Shown here piece after piece: positions 54,144 through 63,209 of a stretch of DNA of 64,000 nucleotides (positions are counted from its first letter, which is position 1; the number at the start of each line of letters is the position of its first letter). Both the position numbers and the translations under genes were made by a program. The stretch covers positions 434,001-498,000 of the forward strand of contig NZ_JALEBG010000003.1 of assembly GCF_022758235.1 (NCBI RefSeq). The letters run 5' to 3'. The stretch comes from Pontibacter liquoris (GTDB taxonomy: Bacteria; Bacteroidota; Bacteroidia; Cytophagales; Hymenobacteraceae). Under the pieces are notes generated by a model. It saw only the letters and a program-made list of their open reading frames with translations, ran no database searches and was not told the DNA's origin.

Positions 54144-54176
54144 AAAAAAGCCACTCCTTCCGGGAGTGGCTTTTTT
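54144..54176 (+). terminator. Intrinsic terminator of the low-complexity gene
   Basis: AAAAAAGCCACTCC-TTCC-GGGAGTGGCTTTTTT, a strong stem ended by a T-run; works on either strand, so also for the convergent reductase gene. Confidence 0.93.
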
Positions 54177-54262
54177 ATTTTAATTCGTCTGGAAAGAATG
54201 TGGGCAAGTATAGCAACTGCTTTGATCTGAGCCAAAATAATGCCTTGGTTATGCCGTTGCTG

Positions 54263-55138
54263 CTACTCGAAACACTCTTTGTAATCGCGCGCAAATTGCT
54301 CAAAAGCATGGGGCATCCGGTCTGTTACCTCTTCTACCGTATCGGTTGTGGCGCTGGAATAACCTGCTTTGTAAATGCTATTCAGTTCCAGCAAGGCATC
54401 TACCATCCAGGCTGGCATATGCTCCAGCATGGCTTTTCGCGCCTCCTCCTCGGGCACATCCACAAACGCAACCGGTTTGCCTAATACATTGCTGAAGATC
54501 TGCGCCACTTCTTCCCCTGATATAGCTTCCGGGCCTGTCAACTCGTATACTTTGCCTTCGTGGCCGCTGCCTGTCAGCACTTCCACGGCAACGGTGGCGA
54601 TGTCGCGGACATCAATATACCCTACTTTGCCCGTGCCGGTGGGCTGATAAAATTTGCCCTGGTGTCGGATGGAATCCGCATAGTTGAGAAAGTTTTGCAT
54701 AAAGCCTGCGGGCCGCAGGAAAGTATAAGCCATGCCACTGGCTTCGATATACTTTTCCATCTCGCGGTGCTGGCGGCCCAGCGTAATACCGGGGCTTGCG
54801 TCTGCACCCATTGCCGAGAGCCTGATAATGTGCTGCACGCCTCTTTTCTTTGCTTCGTCTACCAGCGTTTTTAGCATTTGCACCTGGTCCTCAGTAAAAG
54901 GTGTGATCAGCAGCACTTTGTCTACATGGGTGAAGGCTGCATGGAGGGAAGCGGGGTCTTCAAAGTTCATTTCCACCACTTCCACTTCCGGCAATCGCCG
55001 CAGGTTCTCCCCTTTTATAAGCGAATGCACGCCGGCGCGTACCCGTACCAGGTTGCCATCCAGCATCGAGAGTTGTTTCACGACCTCCCGCCCCACGGTG
55101 CCTGTTGCACCCGTTACCAATATTGTAGTATGTTTCAT
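54263..55138 (-). CDS. NmrA-family NAD(P)-binding reductase-like protein
   Basis: About 291 residues from the ATG at 55138 (MKHTTILVTGATGTVGREVV; Rossmann GATGTVG). Other marks: IRLSAMGADAS, TFLRPAGFMQNFLNY, GYIDVRDIATVAVEVL and VYELTGPEAIS, typical of the NmrA/QOR2-like atypical SDR group acting on quinones or as redox sensors. Substrate unknown. Monocistronic. Confidence 0.9.
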   Translation of the reverse strand: MKHTTILVTGATGTVGREVVKQLSMLDGNLVRVRAGVHSLIKGENLRRLPEVEVVEMNFEDPASLHAAFTHVDKVLLITPFTEDQVQMLKTLVDEAKKRGVQHIIRLSAMGADASPGITLGRQHREMEKYIEASGMAYTFLRPAGFMQNFLNYADSIRHQGKFYQPTGTGKVGYIDVRDIATVAVEVLTGSGHEGKVYELTGPEAISGEEVAQIFSNVLGKPVAFVDVPEEEARKAMLEHMPAWMVDALLELNSIYKAGYSSATTDTVEEVTDRMPHAFEQFARDYKECFE

Positions 55139-55267
55139 GAAATACATGCTTAAGTATAGTTCCTACTACGGCAACGCCCGGCTTTTAGTGCAACCAGCAC
55201 CTGTCTAATTATACTTCAGGGTATGGAAAGCAGGGAGAAGAAGAACCACTTAGGATGATGGTAAAAG

Positions 55268-56131
55268 CTACGGCCGCGGGTGCAGCGTGACCAGGTATAA
55301 AGTGCCCTTTTCGTTTGTAAGTAGCAGCGCCTGTGGCGAGAGGTACAAGATGGCTTCGGCTTGCCCGGTGCGGCCCAGCGGCAGACAATAACGTTGGCCC
55401 TTAAAGGAAATACCGGCTCCCGGCAGCACCTCGAACAAGTATAAACGCCCATAGCCCAGCAAGGCAAACTGCTGCTGATCAGGAGAGATGGCGGCCGCCG
55501 TAAGCGGCGAATTTAATCGGAGCGACTCCTGCGGCGCCAGCGCATACCTGCCTGCTTTGGCCGGCAAGCTGTAACGGGTGGTCTGCCGTTGCCACAATGC
55601 CCGGCTTTTGGTGAACAGGTATAGCGAGTCGTGGGCATAGAATGAAGCTTCTGCATCGAAGTTGCGGCACTCCCGCGGCGGCGGAAAGGCTGCCTGGTCC
55701 GCATAGCTAAAATGGATCGTATCCGTTACGGTGCCCGTTTCAGGCAGCACGCGGTATACCTGCAGGTTCCGGCGGGTATTGGCATTGTTGCCAAAATCGC
55801 CGATGTACAGATTTCCCTTTTTGTCGGACATGAGTTCCTCCCAGTCCTGGTTGACTACCGGCAGCGGCACGGTTTGCAGCAGTTCTCCTTTCAGGTTAAC
55901 CAGGTATAGCGCATTGGCTGTGCCCCCGTCGCCATGCGTCCAGAACGTGCTGTCGGAAGCAGCGGCAAGGCCGGAGCTTTCCGCAATGCGGCGGTCTAGC
56001 CGGCCGATCTTAGTTACCTCTACTTTATACGCCTTGCGCAGGCGCACAAAATCGCTGTGGCGTTTGTCGGGAGCACAGCCGCAGAGCGTTGCCTGCAGGT
56101 ATACATACAAGGTGAAAAGTTTGATGAGCAT
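55268..56131 (-). CDS. Lipoprotein of unknown function, propeller-like
   Basis: 287 residues with a short signal and lipobox near Cys17-19 (ATLCGC). Repeating strands such as TFWTHGDGGTANALYLVNLKG, NLYIGDFGNNANTRRNLQVYRV and SLYLFTKSRA suggest a beta-propeller of the SdiA-regulated/esterase-like phytase type. No catalytic site can be assigned. Divergent from the YwqK-repeat gene. Confidence 0.75.
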   Translation of the reverse strand: MLIKLFTLYVYLQATLCGCAPDKRHSDFVRLRKAYKVEVTKIGRLDRRIAESSGLAAASDSTFWTHGDGGTANALYLVNLKGELLQTVPLPVVNQDWEELMSDKKGNLYIGDFGNNANTRRNLQVYRVLPETGTVTDTIHFSYADQAAFPPPRECRNFDAEASFYAHDSLYLFTKSRALWQRQTTRYSLPAKAGRYALAPQESLRLNSPLTAAAISPDQQQFALLGYGRLYLFEVLPGAGISFKGQRYCLPLGRTGQAEAILYLSPQALLLTNEKGTLYLVTLHPRP

Positions 56132-56236
56132 GAGCAGGGGTTACTTACAGGAAGCTACGCTTCTTTAAGTATATAGATTATAAGAATATCTGAATATTTA
56201 CTTTATGTTGGCCTTCAACAGTTTTACCCACTTTCT

Positions 56237-57352
56237 ATGAGAGCAACTTTACTCGGCTCATTTCTTTTATTTTTAGCTTTCAACACCTTTGCCCAGCAGC
56301 CGTTACAGCGCAGCATCTCTCTAAAAAGATACGGTAGCGACAGCCTGCACATTCCTTTTGATGCCGCATACTATTTAGTAGAGGACAGCTGTGCCCAGAT
56401 CATGCGACAGGTGCGCTATAATGCACAGCAACGCTCTTTCTATGGCAGGTTTAAAGATGTTAGCCGTACAAATCCTGCCTTGGTGATTGCCGAAGGTACT
56501 TACAAACCGGGAGGTCTGAAAGAGGGGGCATTTACGTCTTACCACCCCAACGGGAAACTTCAGGCGCAGGGCAGCTTTAAAGAAAACAAGCTTAGCGGAG
56601 AATGGCGCTTCTTTTATGAAGTTGGCACGCCCAGATTAACCTTTATCGCTTCAGATAGCGGCATCACCATAACCGATGCCTGGAACAGCAACGGCATACA
56701 GACAGTGACCAACGGAACAGGCCAGCATCAAATAATTTTAAGCAGTATTATCTGGAAAGGGAAGCTTCTAAACGGAAAACCTGTGGGCACCTGGACAGCA
56801 ACATCGCCCTACGACAGATCGAGTACAATGCAGGCCAGCGAAAAGTTTAAAGACGGTAAATTTATGAAAGGTACTGGACCAATTGGTGATTACACAGATG
56901 AGTCTCGCATAATGTGGTTCAACATGCAGGAGCTTCCCTTTCTAACTGCTGAGCAAATGGCTATCTCCAGCACACCCTGCAACCCCGCGCCCAGAAAGCT
57001 CCTGATTAGTGCGCAGTACCGGGAAGGCTTAGAGGCATACAGTTATGCAATACAAAGAGTTGCAGACGCTTATCTAAGTGGCATTGATCTTAAACCTTAT
57101 GAATCCATGCTGAACATAGAAGGAGAAATAGCCGAAGATGGCAGATTAGTTAATATGCGGTATAAAAATGCATTTAATGATAAAATAGCAACCGGCTTGG
57201 TAAGAGCCCTGGGAAAGTTGCCTTCGTTGGAACCTGCTTTGGTCAATGGTACCCCTACCAGGCAAAAGTTTACAATTACCTTTAAATTTGAAAAAGGCTT
57301 CTATTCATTCAACTACCGGTTCCTCCCCCTTAATCCCGTACCGGCGAAATAA
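56237..57352 (+). CDS. Exported protein with YwqK/MORN-type repeat and TonB-like C-terminus
   Basis: 371 residues, signal peptide at 1-19 (MRATLLGSFLLFLAFNTFA). Residues about 90-130 hold a MORN-variant repeat (GTYKPGGLKEGAFTSYHPNGKL, GSFKENKLSGEWRFFYE) as in YwqK proteins. The last about 90 residues (IEGEIAEDGRLVNMRYKNAFNDKI, LVRALGKLP, KFTITFKFE) resemble a TonB/energy-transducer C-terminal fold. The end overlaps the convergent helicase gene by 23 bases. Function unknown. Confidence 0.8.
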   Translation: MRATLLGSFLLFLAFNTFAQQPLQRSISLKRYGSDSLHIPFDAAYYLVEDSCAQIMRQVRYNAQQRSFYGRFKDVSRTNPALVIAEGTYKPGGLKEGAFTSYHPNGKLQAQGSFKENKLSGEWRFFYEVGTPRLTFIASDSGITITDAWNSNGIQTVTNGTGQHQIILSSIIWKGKLLNGKPVGTWTATSPYDRSSTMQASEKFKDGKFMKGTGPIGDYTDESRIMWFNMQELPFLTAEQMAISSTPCNPAPRKLLISAQYREGLEAYSYAIQRVADAYLSGIDLKPYESMLNIEGEIAEDGRLVNMRYKNAFNDKIATGLVRALGKLPSLEPALVNGTPTRQKFTITFKFEKGFYSFNYRFLPLNPVPAK

Positions 57353-60300
57353 CTTTCAGATGATTCAGCATGGCTGCCGGATTCTCCCAGAACTGGCGGC
57401 TGTACACGCGCACGTAGGGCCAGTGCCGCTGCTGCAGTAACTGCGGTACATCGGCATGGGCGTGGCGCACCGACGCGTTGGTATAGTATAGGTCGTCGTC
57501 CGTGAGCACCACCCCCGTATACTGCTGTGCCACTACCTGCGTCAGGTCGGCAAAGGGCACCTCCTGTTGCAGTGTCTTTACCTGCTGCTGCAGGCGCTCC
57601 TTCAGCAGGGGCACCCCGGCGGGTATACTTTCTTTTTTAGGATGATACTGGAAATACCGGCGGCTGACCTGCTGCGCATACAGGAGATATTCCTTCAGCA
57701 GCTTGGGCCCCGGGTGCAGCGTGTGGTCTACCTGCAGTTGCTCGGCCCGGATGCTGCTCACCACAAAAATGTGCTGTTTGGCGCGCGTAATGGCCACATT
57801 CAGGCGGTTCTCGCCTCCGGCCTGATTCAGGCTGCCAAACTGCATGGCCATGCGTCCCTGCCCGTCCGGCGCATACCCTACCGACAAGATGATGACTTCC
57901 TTTTCATCGCCCTGAATATTTTCGATGTTCTTGACCAGCACCGAAGGCGGGATGGTTACCCCCAGGGCAGTGGCGCGGTCTTCGAGCAGGTCCTGCACCA
58001 GCATTTGCTGGGTATAGTTAAAGGTGATTACCCCAATTTCTTCTTTGCCTTCTTCCAGTAGTTTGAGCACCAGATGCACCACCCGCTCCGCCTCCGGCCC
58101 GTTGGCATTGTCCTGCCACAGCCCGTGCACCTTCATAAACTGAATGGCCGGGCGCCGCGCGTTGGCATCTTCTAGCTCGGGTATGAGCTCCAGTTTCTGA
58201 TGATAGAAGTGGCGGTTCGAGAAATCGATCAGCTCGGGATAGCGGCTGCGGTAATGTTGCGTGAGCATAACCTGCGGCAAGTATAAACTGCACAGCTGCA
58301 GCAACGATTCGGCCGACAGTTCTTCCACTTCGTCCTCCCCGGCTGCGCTCCAGCGGGTGCGGTACAGGTCCGATGGCTGTAGCTGCTGCTGGTCGCCGGC
58401 CACCACCACCTGTCGGGCACGCAACATGGCCGGCAGGCCGGTTTCGGCATAGCACTGCGAGGCCTCGTCGAAGATCACCAAATCAAAACACGCTTCCAGG
58501 GGCAACACCGCCGACACGGTTTCGGGCGAGGCCAGCCAGCAGGGCACCAGGTCCAGCATCTCGTTGGAGAAAAGCGCGAAGAGTTTGCGCAGCGGGTACA
58601 GGCTGCGCTTTTTGCTGACCTGCGCCTGCAAACGGCGGTAGGTAACTGCATTGCCGAGGCGGTTGAGCTCGATGTGTTTGTAGGCCTGCTCGCGCAACTG
58701 CGCCAGCACGATCTCCTGGCTCAGGCGTTGCTTTTCCTGTAGCAGTTGCTGCAGTTCCGCCTCCACCCTGTCCAGCTCGCCGTTGGAGGGCATGCGCAGT
58801 TCCGGGTGCTGCGTTTCCAGTTCGTGCAGCCAGGCCAGGTAGAGGCTGTTGAGGAAAAGTTTTTCTCCGGCTTCTTCCGAGCCTATACTTTGGGAAACCA
58901 GTTGCAGCATGATCTCACGTTCGGCTTCCAGGAACGAGGAAAAAAGCGTGTCGTAGGCTACCAGCGGTTCAAAGTGAGCCGGCAAAGCTTGCATCAAATG
59001 GGCACCATGCTGCTCCTGCGTGATGAGGCGCTTCACCTGGGCTTCGGGCAGCCACAGCAACCAGTTTTTATACTTGCTCTGTAGCGCATCGAGGGTGCTG
59101 GTGAGCGTGGCCAGGTGCTGCGGCAGATCGACCAGGGGCAGCAGCTTTTCGTGCAGCACCTTGTCTCGGTGCAGCTGCCGCAGCAGCTTCTGAACAGCCA
59201 GCGCCTGCTCCAGGGTGTCGAGCTTCTGCAGCACTTTCTCGCTTGTGTTCGACAGCTGCAGGTTATACTTTATACTGGCGTTAAGGCGCTGCATCAGTTC
59301 CTCGGCCTGCTGGCGCACCTCCAGGCGCTGCAGCAGCCGGGCGACATTCTCCTCGGTAAGCTCCCAGTTGTACAGGGCCAGCGCTTGTTTGAGCACTTTC
59401 TTCTCCGGCGAAAAGTACCAGTTTATACTTCCCAGCAGCTGGCTTTGCTGGTCGGCATACGCTTTGATCGCCTTTTTTATACCTGCCAGTTGCGCCACTG
59501 GCACGGTTAGATCGGGCCCCAGGGTGGAGCGGTACACATCGCGCAGGCTTTTTACCTGTTGCTGCAGCTCCGGCGCTTTTACCGGCGCCTGCCGCAAGGC
59601 ATGCAGGGCGGGCAGCACGTCGGGCAAGGCTAACAGCCGCTGCAGCTCGGTTAAAGCCGGCAGCGCCGCCGTGTACTGAGGCAGCTGCTCCAGCGTAAAA
59701 GTATTGCCGCTAAGCTCGCTGATGCTTTTCTGCAGCTGGCTATACTCCTGCGGCAGTTGCTGTATGGTTTCCTCGAGCTGCAGGCGCTGGGGCCAGCCAA
59801 AGCCTTTCATGCTGCGCCGCTCGCGCCAGATAAAATCCTCCTGCTCAAACGTAACCGCCTGCTGCAGGTACTGGCGCAGGCGCGGCAGGAACTCTGTCAG
59901 GATATCGGCCGTGAAGTAGCGGAAGCTGGAGGAAAGCGGCAGGTGCGGCTCCTGCAAATTGCTCCGCAGGTATAACTCCTTCGGCGACCAGCCGCAGCGG
60001 CTACTATCGAAGAGCGCCTTCTTAAAAGCGGCAAGCTTTTCGGTGCAGCGGTTTATGCCACGGCCTACTTCCAGAAACGCCCGGTCGGTGTAAATACTGT
60101 TTAGCGCCAGGTTCTGCTTTTTATAATCGTCGAGCTGCTCGATCTGGTGCAACAGCTGCGCGAAGATGGGTTTACGGTCGGCGTTGATGTCGTGCACCAA
60201 CCCGGCAAAAGCGCCCAGGCCTTTCTGCGACAGGCGCTGGTACACCACATCCAGCGCCGCCCGCTTCTGGCTTACGACTAGCACCTTCTTGCCCCGTGCC

Positions 60301-61280
60301 GTAAAGTCCGACACCAGGTTGCAGATGAGCTGCGATTTGCCCGTGCCCGGCGGCCCCTGCACCACCAGCGAGCGACCCTGCTTTACGGTCTGCAATGCCG
60401 CCTCCTGCGAGGCATCGAGGGTGAAAGCGGTAAAGGTATGCTGGGCCTGCGTGCTGCTACTTATACTTGCATCGGGCACCGGAAAGAGGTCTTCCAGCTC
60501 CTGCAGATCATCGCGCTGCAACAGCGCATCGTAATCATTCAAAAGAAAAGACGCTGCCTGCGGGAAAATGCCCAGCACGGCTTCCTGCTCCAGGGATAGT
60601 TGCCCGGGCTTCAGTGGTTCTTCGTAATCAGCTTTTTTATAGTCGCGGAAAGGGTGGAGCTTGTCGGTAAAGAACTCGCGCCCCACATTCAGTTCCAGCT
60701 GATGGGTCTTCAGTAATTCGTATACCTGCGTGCGGAACTCCAGCGGGTGCTGCGGCAGCGTGCTCAAATCCAGCTCCGTGAGCTCCTCGGCTAGCGGCGT
60801 GCCCATGTAGTGCGCATAGGCCAGCAGAAAGCTTTGGTTAAACTGCGCCGGCTGCGCGGCATCGGGCACCAGCTCCCACTGCTGCGCGGCGTTTACCTGC
60901 AGCTGCACCGGGAAGAAAAGCAACGGACAGCGCACGGCCGTGCCATCGGAGAACTTGCCCTGCACAAACGGCCAGCCAAGGTATAACTCGCGGCTGCCAC
61001 GCTCCTCAAAAATAATCTCGGCCTTGCGCTTCACGTAGCGCAGGCGCTGGCTGATAGCGGCCACCGGAACCTGCCGGCTATCGGCATAAGGGCTCAGGGC
61101 AATCCGCTTTTTACCCGACAACAGCTTTTCGATAACTCCAAAGGCCGGTTCGCCGGTTACAAAGTTCAGCGTCTCCACATCCAGGTGCATCTCCCGTGAC
61201 AGGCGCAGCAAGACCAGGGCCCTGTTGCCGGAGCCGAGGTTGAGCAGCCTGCGTCTATAATTTTTGAGGATGTTCTTCAT
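57330..61280 (-). CDS. Large SF1-type helicase/ATPase with DUF4011-like N-terminus and nuclease-like C-terminus
   Basis: 1316 residues. N-terminal about 1-280: DUF4011-like (RRRLLNLGSGNRALVLLRL). Walker A GPPGTGKS (309-316), then a long helical insert (about 350-880), then Walker B FDEAS (938-941 region), GDQQQLQPSDL, TQHYRSR, IQGDEKEVIILS (about 1123) and NRLNVAITRAKQ (about 1158), the AAA_11/AAA_12 (Upf1-like) helicase core. The last about 70 residues (VVLTDDDLYYTNASVRHA, then RHWPYVRVYSRQFW) recall the REase_MTES_1575 nuclease fold, but catalytic residues are not obvious. The DUF4011-helicase-nuclease plan resembles the Hhe antiphage protein; no other defence gene lies near, so a housekeeping or repair role is equally possible. 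Confidence 0.82.
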   Translation of the reverse strand: MKNILKNYRRRLLNLGSGNRALVLLRLSREMHLDVETLNFVTGEPAFGVIEKLLSGKKRIALSPYADSRQVPVAAISQRLRYVKRKAEIIFEERGSRELYLGWPFVQGKFSDGTAVRCPLLFFPVQLQVNAAQQWELVPDAAQPAQFNQSFLLAYAHYMGTPLAEELTELDLSTLPQHPLEFRTQVYELLKTHQLELNVGREFFTDKLHPFRDYKKADYEEPLKPGQLSLEQEAVLGIFPQAASFLLNDYDALLQRDDLQELEDLFPVPDASISSSTQAQHTFTAFTLDASQEAALQTVKQGRSLVVQGPPGTGKSQLICNLVSDFTARGKKVLVVSQKRAALDVVYQRLSQKGLGAFAGLVHDINADRKPIFAQLLHQIEQLDDYKKQNLALNSIYTDRAFLEVGRGINRCTEKLAAFKKALFDSSRCGWSPKELYLRSNLQEPHLPLSSSFRYFTADILTEFLPRLRQYLQQAVTFEQEDFIWRERRSMKGFGWPQRLQLEETIQQLPQEYSQLQKSISELSGNTFTLEQLPQYTAALPALTELQRLLALPDVLPALHALRQAPVKAPELQQQVKSLRDVYRSTLGPDLTVPVAQLAGIKKAIKAYADQQSQLLGSINWYFSPEKKVLKQALALYNWELTEENVARLLQRLEVRQQAEELMQRLNASIKYNLQLSNTSEKVLQKLDTLEQALAVQKLLRQLHRDKVLHEKLLPLVDLPQHLATLTSTLDALQSKYKNWLLWLPEAQVKRLITQEQHGAHLMQALPAHFEPLVAYDTLFSSFLEAEREIMLQLVSQSIGSEEAGEKLFLNSLYLAWLHELETQHPELRMPSNGELDRVEAELQQLLQEKQRLSQEIVLAQLREQAYKHIELNRLGNAVTYRRLQAQVSKKRSLYPLRKLFALFSNEMLDLVPCWLASPETVSAVLPLEACFDLVIFDEASQCYAETGLPAMLRARQVVVAGDQQQLQPSDLYRTRWSAAGEDEVEELSAESLLQLCSLYLPQVMLTQHYRSRYPELIDFSNRHFYHQKLELIPELEDANARRPAIQFMKVHGLWQDNANGPEAERVVHLVLKLLEEGKEEIGVITFNYTQQMLVQDLLEDRATALGVTIPPSVLVKNIENIQGDEKEVIILSVGYAPDGQGRMAMQFGSLNQAGGENRLNVAITRAKQHIFVVSSIRAEQLQVDHTLHPGPKLLKEYLLYAQQVSRRYFQYHPKKESIPAGVPLLKERLQQQVKTLQQEVPFADLTQVVAQQYTGVVLTDDDLYYTNASVRHAHADVPQLLQQRHWPYVRVYSRQFWENPAAMLNHLKVISPVRD

Positions 61281-61516
61281 GGATAGCTGACACGTTAACG
61301 AAGAATTATTAACGTAAGTCTTTTAAAAAAGAAGCAAGTTAACAGGATTTGCGTTGTGTTGGTAATTTACGCCTCCGTGGCGGCGCTGCGTACCGGAAAC
61401 GACCTTCGGCCGCTTCAAATCGCCCGTATGCGGAAGCGCAGAAAAAAGCAGTAACCGAAAACGATTTGCGCCGGCTTTGGCAAAGCTGTAAATTTAAGGT
61501 ATAAACGCTTCACTTT

Positions 61517-62413
61517 ATGCTCCTCTCGTTGCTTGCTGCGCTTCTGTCGCTCTCTTTTTCTCCTATTGTGCAAAATCACACCGGCCCAGGAAAGCTTGTC
61601 CGGATAGAAAGCTTTCCTTCCAGGTATGTAGCGCCGCGGCAGGTGGATGTGTGGCTGCCGGAAAGCTATGGCCAAAACCCCGGTAAGAAGTATGCGGTGC
61701 TGTATATGCAGGACGGGCAGAACCTGTTCAGCCCTGAAACGGCGTATGCCGGGCAGGAATGGCAGGTAGACGAAACTTTGTCGCAATTGATGCAGGAAGG
61801 TAAAATAAAAGACTGCATCGTAGTGGGCATCTGGAACACGGCACACCGCTTTTATGAGTATGGCCCGCAGAAACCCTTTGCCTTGCTGCCAGATAGCGCC
61901 CAACAGCAACTGCGGCAGGAGTATAAATTCGATAAGATCCTGAGCGACGAATACCTCAAATTTATAGTAGAGGAGCTCAAACCCTACATCGACAAAAAAT
62001 ATTGCACTAGGCCAGACCGCAACAACACCTACCTGCTGGGCTCCAGCATGGGCGGCCTGATTTCGTTGTATGGCGTGCTGGAATACCCGAAGGTATTTGG
62101 CGGCGCAGCCTGTCTCTCTACCCACTGGCCTTTTACGCTAAAAGAAAACAACCCGGCGTTTACCCATGCCATGGCCGCCTACCTGGCCCAACAGCTGCCC
62201 ACGCGCCACAAGCCCCGTTTATACTTTGATTACGGTACCCAAACGCTTGATGCCTGGTATGCACCTCATCAGCAACTCATCGACAGTGTATTGGAAGGCA
62301 AAGGGTATGGCAGTAAAAACTGGGTAACGCGCCGGTTCGAAGGGGCCGAGCACAGCGAGCGCTCCTGGCGCGAACGCCTGGCCATCCCTGTAACTTTTCT
62401 GCTTCGGAAATGA
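61517..62413 (+). CDS. Alpha/beta hydrolase, esterase D/enterochelin esterase-like
   Basis: 298 residues with a signal peptide (MLLSLLAALLSLSFS). Nucleophile elbow GSSMGG (175-180, Ser177), acid in LYFDYGTQTLDAWY and His in EGAEHSERSW, matching the putative-esterase family. Probably cleaves an ester in the periplasm or outside; substrate unknown. The 236-base spacer before it holds no feature that I recognise. Confidence 0.88.
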   Translation: MLLSLLAALLSLSFSPIVQNHTGPGKLVRIESFPSRYVAPRQVDVWLPESYGQNPGKKYAVLYMQDGQNLFSPETAYAGQEWQVDETLSQLMQEGKIKDCIVVGIWNTAHRFYEYGPQKPFALLPDSAQQQLRQEYKFDKILSDEYLKFIVEELKPYIDKKYCTRPDRNNTYLLGSSMGGLISLYGVLEYPKVFGGAACLSTHWPFTLKENNPAFTHAMAAYLAQQLPTRHKPRLYFDYGTQTLDAWYAPHQQLIDSVLEGKGYGSKNWVTRRFEGAEHSERSWRERLAIPVTFLLRK

Positions 62414-62525
62414 TATACCCGGGTATGGCTGAAGCGCAGGATAACCCGACCCCAATAAATCAAAGCTGCCCATTGTAGAACAGGTATCATCGGGCGGCGT
62501 AGCTTACCCGGCAAGTGCCACGGGT

Positions 62526-62909
62526 GTGGAGGTTGCGCTGATCAGTGTCGGCGCGAAGGCGCGGTGGCAGCTGCCCAAAGGGTTGGTAGACCCGGGCGAG
62601 ACACCGGAAGTTACCGCTGTGCGCGAGGTGCGCGAAGAAGCCGGCATAACCACTACCCTGGTCCAGAAAATTGATACGATTGCATACTGGTACGTGGGCG
62701 ACAAAGGCAGGCAGCGCGTGCGCTTCCATAAGCAGGTACATTTTTTCCTGCTGGCTTACCAGCATGGGCAGGTAACAGACCACGATTGGGAAGTAAACGA
62801 AGCCCGCTGGGTAAACCTGCCTGAGGCCATCGGCATGCTGGCTTTTAAAAGTGAGCGGCAGGTACTGGAAAAAGCCCAAACCCTGCTGGAAACAATGCTG
62901 AGGGAATAA
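62526..62909 (+). CDS. NUDIX hydrolase, 5' end apparently frameshifted
   Basis: The uninterrupted frame gives 127 residues from a GTG with a full Nudix box (GLVDPGETPEVTAVREVREEAGI; GX5EX7REVREEAG). But the same frame continues upstream as KLPIVEQVSSGGVAYP then ASATG, the true N-terminal strand of such proteins, with no usable start. An ATG at 62425 (MAEAQDNPTP) lies in another frame. One more C in the CCCC run at 62450-62453 would join them into a normal-length protein beginning MAEAQDNPTPNKSKLPIVEQ. Either the gene is broken, phase-variable, or the sequence has an error. Substrate unknown (a diphosphate linked to another group). Confidence 0.75.
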   Translation: MEVALISVGAKARWQLPKGLVDPGETPEVTAVREVREEAGITTTLVQKIDTIAYWYVGDKGRQRVRFHKQVHFFLLAYQHGQVTDHDWEVNEARWVNLPEAIGMLAFKSERQVLEKAQTLLETMLRE

Positions 62910-63209
62910 GCTTACTCCTTGCCCTCCACCTGTTCCGCTTTATTTAAAAGGTATCTCACCGTTTGTTTGCGCCGGCAGCAAGCCCGGAAAGTATAAGGAA
63001 GCCACACCTACACAAAATAGTTTGGTTAGCACTTTCTCTTATCTCCTTCAACAGGTTTAAGCAGCATAACATATCCGCTGCTTTCAGGCACCCTTTATTC
63101 CTCCTCTCAAAAAAATTTGAAAAAATTTTCAAAAAAAGTGTTTCTTCATTTTCTCTTCATCTTGACAGTATAGTTTTGGATCATAAACTATAAAAAACGA
63201 TCTGAACAA
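62910..63209. other. Intergenic region before the Ala-rich gene
   Basis: 300 bases without a gene. It contains one AAGTATA (about 62988), an AT-rich block near 63110-63140 and the downstream promoter element. No RNA gene recognised. Confidence 0.5.
63171..63178 (+). promoter_or_regulatory. -7 element (TAGTTTTG) for the Ala-rich secreted protein
   Basis: Exact TAnnTTTG match 32-39 bases before the ATG at 63210; the -33 position reads ATTT. Confidence 0.5.

Noticed and set aside
57330..57352. 23-base tail-to-tail overlap as an antisense regulatory device
   Set aside because: Short convergent overlaps are common; nothing else supports regulation here.
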